From the NCBI RefSeq assembly GCF_000224145.3, contig NC_020172.2, forward strand, positions 315,001-379,000: a DNA stretch of 64,000 nt, in the 5' to 3' direction. The notes beneath the pieces are model-generated. The model was not told where the DNA came from. It ran no database searches and saw nothing but the letters and a program-made list of their open reading frames with translations. This DNA is from Ciona intestinalis. Lineage: Eukaryota; Chordata; Ascidiacea; Phlebobranchia; Cionidae. How positions within the stretch are numbered: the stretch's first letter is position 1; each line of letters begins with the position of its first letter. A program made the translations under genes and the position numbers. Shown here in pieces: positions 49,718-59,045 of the stretch.

Positions 49718-49993
49718 CAGTGGCGTATCATCGACCCCGCGAACCCCGCAGCTTGGGGGGGCACGAATTAGGGGTCCACTATAATACCCGATAGAAAATG
49801 AACCACATATAAATTGTTGTTACGTCGCCAATAACATGACAACGTACGTGGTAATTTAAACATTTAAATAAGTTTGTAAAGGGGGGGTGTAACAGTTTGG
49901 GTTGAATTGTTTTATGGCTCACCAGATGTAGTGATAAAGAAGGGAGGCAAGTACAAGCCTTGTGGGGGGCCTTCTATATCTTAAACGCCACTG
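49718..49993. mobile_element. Short hAT element upstream of the sulfatase gene
   Basis: 276 bp with terminal inverted repeats CAGTGGCGT and, at the right, ACGCCACTG. Flanked by 8 bp duplications AAATAAAG (49710-49717) and CAATAAAG (49994-50001), one mismatch. G- and C-rich interior, no transposase. Confidence 0.75.
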
Positions 49994-50010
49994 CAATAAA
50001 GAAATAACTC

Positions 50011-50148
50011 TTTACATCCCGTCCAGTGTAAACACTCTAACATCAGGTAATAACTTTATTACTGCCAGTGTTAAAGTACAACCTTTTATAATGTTTACGT
50101 TTTAATACATTTTGTTCTGTTCAGCTAAAATTTTTATAGGCTGTTCTT
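50011..50148 (+). repeat. 138 bp repeat in the sulfatase promoter region, copy 1
   Basis: Nearly identical to 54385-54522, same orientation. This copy ends 86 bp before the sulfatase ATG and so covers the likely promoter or 5' UTR. It contains a short GTAATAACTTTATTAC palindrome. Confidence 0.75.
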
Positions 50149-50234
50149 GGCGGTTTAACTCGTACTTATGTGTTCAGTAATCCGATTCATACGCATAAGT
50201 ACTGAGACAACAGCATCAGTCTGACCAAACCAGG

Positions 50235-53200
50235 ATGAAGTTACTTTGCTCTACAGTTATTCTGTTACTTGCCAGTACAAATACTTTTGTTAAAGCACAA
50301 TGGACAAACCAAAGAAACTTAACCGTGGTAGAAGCTAACCAGTACTTGGACAACCACACACAGCTGTTCAAACCAGCAAGAATTATTAACGTTGGAGATG
50401 GAATTTACTGCGCGTTTGGATACAGTATTTCAAATATGATAATGGTTGAGGGTAAGATATATCAAATCCAACAATTAACAACGCTTTTTTAGAGAAGCGG
50501 GGTCTACAATTATGTAATTCGGTATAGATTCTTTGCTTACCACCAAATGGTACGACAAAGAAGAGAAAACTGTGTCCCATCTTACCCGACCATACAATAT
50601 GAGAATTAACCTGCGGTGAGAACGGTATAGTATGGTGGGGGAATAGGACATCTTTTTATTTTATTTTTCCGTCCCATTTGGTAATAAAGTAATAAACCAA
50701 AGAAATATAAAACTATTCTTACGTTTCCCACAGACCGTTGTTAATTGTTTAAAACGCGATCAAGATATTTGGATAATATGTGCTAAACGTGTCCCGTCTA
50801 CCCCCACCCTACTGATTTTGTGTAAATTATATTCTAACGCAGGAACAACTGGTATCTTGATCATCGATACATTGGAGTCCACAGATTGGGCCACTATTGT
50901 TTATAAGGAATTTCGAAAAATTACGAGCAAGCCTCTTATGGGAATTATCGTAACGCATTTTCATCGAGGTAAATGCTACAACCATTGAAGCTCACATTTA
51001 AACGTTTTATTAATAGAAACTTTATTTTTTAAGACCATTTCGAAGGAAATAATCCGTTACTGGAGGATGCGAAAAACAACGGTTGGTCGGTAAACGTCTA
51101 CGCGCATATTTCAACAGCAAAGCTAGTTGTAGAAAACGGTGAGACAATTTTCGCAATATATTTTCCTTTAACGTATAGAGTATTGATAGGGGTATAGGCC
51201 ACCTTTAGCACATAAAATTCAACCATCTTGATCGTGTTTCAAACAATTGACAACGTTCTATGTAGGAGTCGTGAGGATAAAAAGGGCAATTTAGTTAACG
51301 CCTTCTCTACTTGCATTTTAGAATTTAGACAACCAATACGTGGGCTAAGGGGAGCGCGGCAATTTGGTGGAATTCTTTCTGACCAAGACAAGACAAACGA
51401 CGGTCTTGGTATAGATTACAAACAAAGTTCGAAGTTGGTATCTGCACGTCTAGATGTCACGCATACTTACAATGAGAGAGCAACATTTACCGTTGCGGGT
51501 ATGAATGTATATTTTGTGTTTTATTCTGCCATTTACCTTTTCTTCGTTCTTTTAACATATTCTTCGCTATGTCGTTTTCGAGGGGATATAAAAACAAACT
51601 ATGTTATGGTATGAATTGTAGTCTTAATCCAGTAAACCTTGTCGTGGTTAAAAACATTCGTTTTGTAAATTTATAAGCTCTTATCCCGTAGTGTCGTAGT
51701 ATATAAGCATATAGTGTACTGAAGTGATAGTACGCCAACGAGACCACGTGACCACTTTTCACACATGAGACCACAGCAGTTACGTTTATCCAGACAATGC
51801 AGTATAACCATAGTACTTCAGTATACTATGGTATAACAGTGCAAGGCAGAGTCGGTATTTAGGCGTTTTAATATGTTTATATACGGAAAAGGATTACGAA
51901 AAGTGTACAGTGGCACATTTTTATAAACCACCCCCGCATATTTCTGAAAAATATAATGTTTCATTTTTAGGTGTTAGCGCTATGACATTACAAGCTGGAT
52001 CGGAAGAAAATCTATAAATATATTTTTATAACGAACATAAATATTAAAATTTTAAAAGAATTGATTTTTTTTTGATGAGAATAACATATTAGTGATCTAT
52101 ACATAAATGTATGCTTAAGTTATATTTTCGCGAAAAAAAAAATTGAAAATTTTAAATTTATATGATTCAAGTTATGATCATACTTTTTTGTATTTAACAT
52201 TTATCCCCGCACTTTTTTTGAAAATAATGTTTTAGGTATTACGCAGCGCCATAAGATATTAGAAGCTGAACCGATAGAAAATTCTATAAATAAGTTTTTA
52301 TGACGAATATTAATGTTCATAATTAATATTTTTTTGAATTTGATTTTTTTATTTTATCGGTACCGGTGGGGTCTAGTTAGTACAGTGTCCAAGTTTTAGG
52401 GTAATGACGCTAGTAGAAAGTATTAAAAATGGCTGTCCTATAACTGTGTAACATGCAGATGTGTACTATATAATAATAATGTGAGCTACACAAAGCGGTA
52501 GCTTGTAGGACAGACAAAACGCAAGTGTGCCAACAGCTTGCCAAGTAATAGTACTCATGTCGGTGTTGAACACTGAAATATAAGTAATAATAGAGGTTGT
52601 AATTAATGTTTGAAGATAATATTAATCAGATGATGTTTAACTAAACTAATGTTTCAATTTTTGATTTTTACAGCAGAAAATGATTCTTTTGTAATCCGCA
52701 GGAATAACCTTTGAATTGGTTCATACACCGGGTGAAACGGAAGATCAAACAACTGTCTGGATTCCGAGCAAACGAGCAGTGTTTCCTGGTGATAACATTT
52801 ATCAAGCCTTTCCTAATCTTTATGCGATTCGAGGCTCACCGTATCGGAATGTGAAACACTGGTATGAAAGCCTGGACATTACGAGGAACTTGGGCGCTGA
52901 GTATATGATTCCTTCGCATACATTACCAGTGCTTGGAAAGGAGAACATTTTCAATATACTGACTAGCTACAGGGACGCTGTTAAATTCGTTTACGATCAA
53001 ACCTTTCGTTATATGAACCTTTTTTATGAACCTGATGAAATAGTCGAGAAAGTCCGCCTGCCACAAAGCTTAGAGAAACATCCATATTTGCTCGAGTTCT
53101 ACGGTTCCTTGGATTGGTCTGTTCGTTGTGTGTATAATGGTCATCTCGGCTGGTTTGACGCCGATCCAGCCAACTTAAATCCACTTACCAAAAAACAACG

Positions 53201-53909
53201 CGCTAAGAGACTATTATCTCTTATTTCATTTGCAACCATGCTTGAAGAGGCAAGAAAGAGTATGGATTTGTCAAAGGAAAACTTACAGAGCAGGGGTTTT
53301 CACTTAAATACCGAACTACAGTGGGCATTAGAGCTTTCTAAAATGATTTTAGACGCGAATCCAAGTACTTCTAACGAACTTGAAAATGCAACACTAATCT
53401 ACCGAGAAGCTTTAAGGGCAAGGGCATCGTCTACTTTAAGCGCTGTTGGCAGAAACTATTATTTGGCATGCGCTGTCGAATCCGAACGTGGTATTGCCAG
53501 AATAAGTCCAAGGAATAACCAAAGAAACATATTCCGTGAAATACGGTCGGAAGTTGGTTTCATGATGGATTATCCTCTAAGTTTCAAAGCGGAATTCTGC
53601 GACAATAGGCAACCAATGAGCTTTTTGTTTAACTTTACAGACAGTGGCAACGTGTACAAATACACAATCCGCAACTGTGTTGTGGATTTGGAGATAAACC
53701 CAAACCAGCAAGGTGAATATTTCGACTTGAAAGCAACGATGAAGTTCGCTCTCTGGCGCGATATAGTGGTTGGAGACACGTACATCTTATCCCTTGACGA
53801 CAAAGCTGAAATAAAATTAGAAGGACAAGGCTCTCGATGGAAAGACGTGCTTTATCTTCATAAAATTCTACATTTAATGGACCGCAGTGGTTTTCTGAAC
53901 AATGCTTGA
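50235..53909 (+). CDS. Secreted alkyl-sulfatase-like metallo-beta-lactamase enzyme
   Basis: Five exons (50235-50451, 50843-50968, 51034-51138, 51322-51498, 52702-53909) give 610 residues, near the ~650 of bacterial SdsA1/BDS1-type alkyl sulfatases. Residues 1-21 form a signal peptide, so the enzyme is probably secreted. The zinc motif HxHxDH is present as H111, H113, D115, H116 (THFHRDHFEG), split by an intron. Later come HTPGETEDQ, the FPGDN strand (bacterial enzymes have a glutamate where this has D), NLYAIRG and PSHTLP, matching the order of metal ligands in the family. A helical dimerisation region follows, then an SCP2-like domain at the C-terminus. Family members cleave primary alkyl sulfate esters to alcohol and sulfate. 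Substrate here is unknown. Intron 4 is 1.2 kb and repeat-rich; introns 1 and 3 contain MITE sequence. Confidence 0.88.
50453..50597. mobile_element. Truncated palindromic MITE at the donor of sulfatase intron 1
   Basis: Begins at the splice donor itself (GGTAAGATATATCAAATCC, then AACAATTAACAACG) and ends TGTCCCATCTTACCCGACCA. The missing part is the family's left interior. Confidence 0.6.
50628..50813. mobile_element. Palindromic MITE in sulfatase intron 1
   Basis: TAGTATGGTGGGGGAATAGG to CCCGTCTACCCCCACCCTAC. Ends 29 bp before the exon at 50843; with the preceding copy it makes up most of the intron. Confidence 0.85.
51180..51284. mobile_element. Half MITE in sulfatase intron 3
   Basis: CCTTTAGCACATAAAATTCA through AGGAGTCGTGAGGATA, the left half of the family. 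The whole intron is 183 bp. Confidence 0.65.
51910..52350 (+). repeat. Degenerate direct repeat in intron 4 of the sulfatase gene
   Basis: Two copies (about 51,910-52,080 and 52,185-52,350) share CCCCGCA, AATAATGTTT, TTAGGTRTTA, a GCGCYATRAC-like core and TCTATAAATA in the same order. Divergence is considerable. Family unknown. Confidence 0.5.
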
Positions 53910-53958
53910 TGATATCTGTTGTATTTTTTTGTAGAGATTATTTACTTTAATTATTCAA

Positions 53959-54118
53959 TAGTAGTGTCGAGTATGATGGATACCGTTAGCACATAATATC
54001 CATGTTTCATAATCCTGCCTTTAACAAATAACAACGCTGTTTCAGAGTCGTGAGGATACGGTTAAACATAATTCTGTAAATGTTCTTTGTTTGCTACCAA
54101 ATAACCAATAAAAGAAAA
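53959..54118. mobile_element. Palindromic MITE after the sulfatase gene
   Basis: TAGTAGTGTCGAGTATGATG at the left, family core AGAGTCGTGAGGATACGG and TTGCTACCAAATA inside, right terminus lost. Confidence 0.65.
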
Positions 54119-54384
54119 TGGAAACACGAATCTTCTTAACAGAATTTAACACAAGCAATTTTATTTGCATGTTATTTGATTGAAACAAAATAACTATTTG
54201 TGGTCACTACACGAAGACAAACAAAATTATTCTAATCATACAAGTACTTACACAAATTCGTCAGTGGCTTATTTTGTTTGCTTACTCTTTATATATTGCT
54301 TAGTACAACAAATCACTCACAAAGTAACAAATTACATGGTTACTCGTAAGCTAGCAGTAGGTGTGTATACACATCCGTGGAATA

Positions 54385-54522
54385 ACTTACATCTCGTCCG
54401 GTGTAAACACTTTAACATCAGGTAATAACTTTATTACTGCCAGTGTTAAAGTACAACCTTTTATATTGTTTACGTTTTAATACATTTTGTTCTGTTCAGC
54501 TAAAAATTATTAAGGCTGTTCT
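54385..54522 (+). repeat. 138 bp repeat downstream of the sulfatase gene, copy 2
   Basis: Partner of 50011-50148, with a handful of substitutions. It begins about 475 bp after the sulfatase stop and directly follows a SINE tail. Confidence 0.75.
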
Positions 54523-56138
54523 TTCCTTTATAAATCGTGTATGGCTTGCAATTACCTATAACATATACAAATACCGAGCTTAAACACCGTGGAATTCATA
54601 AAACTAACTTGAAAGTTCCGTGGCGAAAAAAAGAAAGGTGTACTACCCACGTGACAAACCACGTCACAAAATTGTTAAAGTCACAAAATTGTTGCTTTCA
54701 CTCAAAGAGGCGCGAGGCAGTGTTTTCAGAGAGACTCAGCATGCATAGATAAGTATATGTGTTATCTATGCAGCATGTAAACAAGCTTTGTTTTTTATAA
54801 CGAGACTGTTTGACTATTTAAGTGCGTACGGTGGATCGGTTTATTAAATAATGTCACGGATCTTTTGAAATCTATTCCTTACATTAATGACCGACATTTG
54901 TAAACACAGCTAACGCGCATTATACAGCAACTTGTAGCGAATAAAAAACGCGGGTTCCGCTTTTATACGAATAAAATTAGCCACATGACTAGTGCGTTCC
55001 TACGTCACAATCACGAAGCTCGTAAGTAAAAAAGGGACAGCGCTAAAGATCACTGTTTCACGACGAATATCTAAGCCTATACTGGAACAATTTTAATAAT
55101 TAAAGTATTTTTGGAATTAATAAAACGGTCGCTTTTTGAATTTACAACAAAAATGAAGGTTACGTGGGGTCTGTTTACGCACTTTAAATGCAAGGGAAAT
55201 TCAATTTATTGTGACGTAGAAGTACGTAAGTTTTGTGTCATAACTTCTCCCTTTCAAGTACTACGAAATTTAACACCAGCTGGAGCTGTATATAGAACAC
55301 TATAAAAAGTCTGTTACTTTTGCTACCAGGCATAATGTAAATGATTATTTCGCCACATAAACTCAAGATGAGATAGGACCTGGTCGCATATAAAACAGAC
55401 GAAACGTTGGAATAAACTGAACGATAATATACTGAAGGAGCAGAAAAAAACATAGTTTATAAAGCTTTGTCGTCTAACACCCTAACTATTAAGCTCGTAA
55501 GCATACTCGCAAAAAATAGTCAATAGTCACGTAACATCATATAAGCGCATCATCATCTACTGTCGGAGGTTGGTTGTTACTCGCAAGTTCAATTATCAGT
55601 TCATAATTTTTAGTTGGTATTAGCACTTTAATGTAACAGAAAGTTTATTATAAACAAGATTTAGCAATAATGCACTTAAGAGCTAAATTAACACGCACAT
55701 AAACCAATGACCAAAATAACGTCGTTAGCGAATTACTAAATGACGACTTTATGCCAATCGCTATTCGCCTATATATATTTTACTATATATATAAGAAGTG
55801 TCTTATAACAATCGCAAAACGTTGCGTTTACATATTTAGATGAAATTAACACGGCATTCTCACGCACGTATATACACCAGAGTTAAATAAATGTTTACTA
55901 TATGACATGGCTGACGTAGGAATGACGATGGCAAGATTCATGTTGTTCGGCTTCCCTTCCTATACCCCCCAAAAAAGCGTAACGTACACATACGCGGTAT
56001 TTGTTATACGAGTTTGTTTATTACGAGCAGTGCAGATTATATAAGGTATATTCAAGAACGAGAAATACAGTTTTAGGTATTTTTTCAAGTATTACTGACG
56101 AATTACCCTATTCAAAACTATCCACGGGGTATAAACAC

Positions 56139-57939
56139 ATGGGGGAATTACACCAGCCACGCTTTACGCTTATAACTAAAGGACTAGCTGGTGCTGAAGG
56201 TCCAGTGTTTGATACAAAGGGACGTTTCTACGCAGTCGCTCCACTGGAACAAGCAAGCAACGATAGGTACATGTTATACCGTAGGGTGAGGGTAGAAGAT
56301 AAACATTTCAACTCTGTTTTCTCGTACCATTTAGTAGTTAACAAAGAACATTTAAAGAAATATAAAAGTATATTCTTACGACTTCCATGAACATTTTTCG
56401 ATAATTTGTACTAAAGGTGTCCCGAATATTTTGATAATTTGTACTAATGTGTCCCGTCTTACCCCACCCTACTATATGTTCTGTATAGGGTCAAGGTAAA
56501 TACCGTAAGAACATACTATGTATAAATCTTCTTCTAATCGTTTCTAAACAATTAACAACGTTTTTCGAGTCGTAAGGATTTCTACAACTTTTCCTACACG
56601 TCGCTTGCTATAGTTTGATTGGGCGTATTTATAACGTAGGCTATCATTTACTGTTACTTTCTTTCTGCATACTCTAATTAATAGACATATTACTATAGTA
56701 GGGTGGGGGGAGATGGGACACCTTGAGCACAGAATATCTAAATATCCTGATCGTGTTTTAAACAATTAACAACGATCTATGGGAGTCGTGAGGGTACGTT
56801 TTACAATTATTTGAATTTTCTTTGTTTACTACCAAATGTGACGAGAAAATAGATTGATAAGGTGTCCCATTTCCCCCCACCCTACTATATGTTTGTAGAG
56901 AGACTGGTCAGTTTACAGATGGCTCCGCTGGCAAGCTGTACAGAATCGAACTTGAGACTGGTGACAAGCATGTAGTATGTACTCCACATGTTGAAGGATT
57001 TGGTGGAAAACCAAACGGAAGCATTTCTGATAAAGATGATTGTATTTGGTGCGCAGATATGCGTCTCGGTCTTGTCAAATTTGACCCAGGCGACAACTCC
57101 TGCAAAATAGTAAGTCAACGTGACTGACTGTCGTTGGTATAACTGGTCATAAATCGAAATTTCTTTAACTTATAGTACGGAAAAGTGGACAGCAGTGGTA
57201 ATCCGCTAAACGGTGCGAATGATCTGGTTTTTGACGATGATGGAAACCTATGGTTTACAGGACCCGGGAGCCCGGTCGCCCCAGCGAAAGAAGATATGGT
57301 CACGATTTTTGAAGTAAAATAAATTCAAACACTTAACCTGGTTTACAAAATTAAAAAAATACCATTTCAGGTACCTAGTGGTAAACTGTACTGCCTGCCT
57401 AAAGGCGAGGATGTCCCGGTATTAGCGGATGATAATCTAAGGTTCCCAAACGGTCTCGCTGTGCAGGGCAAAGTTCTTCTGGTTGGGGTGACAGTGACCA
57501 AGGAAATTCTTGCATACGACATTATAGGAGCGGGAAAACTTACAAATCGGCGGCTTTGGGCGAAAGTCCCGAGGGAGGGACTCGAACCCGGATCATTTCG
57601 TAAGTATTTCGTAGGTTGGTGTATTTTGTTGACTGTCACTGACTATTAACCTGTGTGTGTATGCTTTATGTAGTTGGTGAAACAGATGGACCAGACGGGA
57701 TGGACTTTGACGTCATGGGTCGTCTTCTGGTTGCTAACCATGGGGGATCTCATATTGAAGTCTATCCACCCGATGGCGGCAATGCGCCCATAATTCGAAT
57801 CCGATGCCCCTTCGAAGCACCGAGTAACCTGCATTTTCGACAGAATTCCAATGTTTGTTACGTCACAGAGCACAGCAATGACGCACTTTGGAGTTTTGAA
57901 TGGGAATGCAGAGGGGCGGCCATGTATTGCGATAAATAA
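56139..57939 (+). CDS. DFPase-like calcium-dependent hydrolase (SMP-30/gluconolactonase fold)
   Basis: Five exons (56139-56266, 56899-57109, 57176-57313, 57371-57599, 57674-57939) give 323 residues, close to the 314 of squid diisopropyl-fluorophosphatase. The match runs end to end: GAEGPVFD at the start, ADMRLGL, GANDLVFDDDGNLW, FPNGLAV, PDGMDFD, VANHGGSHIEV, RIRCPF and SNLHF. The residues that bind the catalytic calcium in squid DFPase are all present (E20, N128, N186, D243), as is the central histidine (H289). The fold is a six-bladed beta-propeller. The natural substrate of DFPases is unknown; relatives hydrolyse lactones and phosphoesters. No signal peptide. The start is the ATG giving the squid N-terminal length, although the frame is open for a further 138 bp upstream. 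Intron 1 is built largely of MITE copies. Confidence 0.92.
56279..56474. mobile_element. Palindromic MITE at the start of DFPase-like intron 1
   Basis: Starts CGTAGGGTGAGGGTAGAAGA 12 bp after the donor at 56267 and ends CCCGTCTTACCCCACCCTAC. A half copy follows at about 56,508-56,590. Confidence 0.8.
56696..56888. mobile_element. Palindromic MITE at the end of DFPase-like intron 1
   Basis: TAGTAGGGTGGGGGGAGATG to CCCATTTCCCCCCACCCTAC. It ends 10 bp before the exon at 56899, so its pyrimidine-rich terminus forms the tract in front of the splice acceptor. Confidence 0.9.
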
Positions 57940-59045
57940 AAACTGGTCTCCTTGATATAATGCGAACTAACAAGTTGACGTGTCAGCAATTTTAGCAAGT
58001 TTGTAAATCGCTGTACAAAGTAGGACTGTAAATTTGTAAATAATACAATTTAAATCCATTTATCCAAAGTTAAACATTTTTAAGTCCACCTTTATATTTT
58101 GTACACATTTAAACATAAAACGACACATATCCAATATGGAACTTATTCTCACATCAAAGCAATAATAAAAGGAAACCAAATGTTGGAATATTTAATTCGC
58201 AAGCATTTCATGTCCCGAACCTTGTGGTTCGAAATGGCAAAGAACAGAAAGAATATTGAATCGAGGAAATAAACGCCATGAACAATGTAGAAGGAATGGG
58301 TGTAAGAGGAACAATCAAGAAAATGTTAGAAGTTACTGTTCTTGCTTATTATACAGAAATATGGCATAAGATAAATACCGTTTGCACATAATATTTCCTA
58401 ATCGTGTTTTTAACATTCAACAACGATTTTTTAGAGTGGCGAACAAACCATTTATATAACTTTGTGAATACTCTGTGTTCGCTACCAAATAGGTGAATAA
58501 AAGAAAATGAAAATATGTACCATCTTACCCCAACCCACCACATTGCCACTAATTAAACCTCGCTGTATTTTAAACCGGGTAAATTAGATGTTGTCGTTTA
58601 TACCAATGCCGTATCCAAGCAAGAAGATTGTGGGGTTCAACATTGCTTTAAGCATGCAGTGTAATAGCATTTTTCGCATTACATGTCACATCGTTAGTGC
58701 GAATAGTTTAACATTATGTTACTTCTCTTGAGCTAACTTGACGACTTGCGGGAATCAACGTCTGCTGGTAAAAGGTTACAACAGTTAGCTTCGTTTGTGT
58801 AAGCCAAACTAAGATAAACTATAAGAGCAATGTGGAGTACGAGAGATATCACCAGCACATAATATTACACTTTTTCCTTATCGTGTTTTAACAATTAAGA
58901 ACGCCTTTTTGGAGCAGTGGAAATACAGTTATATAATTAAATACTATTTGTTTACTAATAAATAGGATAAAAAAGGTTTGATAATGTGAATCATTTTACT
59001 CCAACGTACAATACGTATAGATTTCTTCAACAAATGAATAAAACT
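57940..59045. other. Region between convergent DFPase-like and UPF2 genes
   Basis: Holds the 3' UTR of the DFPase-like gene and of UPF2 (opposite strands) plus two degenerate palindromic MITEs. No gene seen. Confidence 0.6.
58360..58543. mobile_element. Degenerate palindromic MITE
   Basis: GGCATAAGATAAATACC to CCATCTTACCCCAACCCACC. A further decayed copy lies at 58,829-59,008 and another at about 61,735-61,912. Confidence 0.65.

Larger units (their letters stand above)
45210..50234. other. Gene-poor region upstream of the sulfatase gene
   Basis: After the duplicated gene 4 flank I find no supported coding exon. Open frames at 46,310-46,544 exist on both strands because stops are rare there, and have no recognisable domain. 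The region contains MITE copies (45.65 kb, 46.01 kb, 48.96 kb), a minus-strand SINE (49.3 kb), a hAT element (49.72 kb) and a repeat shared with 54.4 kb. Confidence 0.5.
53910..56138. other. Intergenic region, sulfatase to DFPase-like gene
   Basis: Contains a MITE just after the sulfatase stop (about 53,959-54,118), a SINE tail (54,300-54,385) and copy 2 of the promoter repeat. No supported coding exon. Several ACGTCAC half-CRE motifs lie near 54,650-55,010 but no gene start is attached to them. Confidence 0.5.

Noticed and set aside
57571-57600. B-box-like GACTCGAACCCGGATC inside the DFPase-like gene as a tRNA
   Set aside because: It lies within a coding exon (PREGLEPGSF) and has no A box partner at a usable distance.
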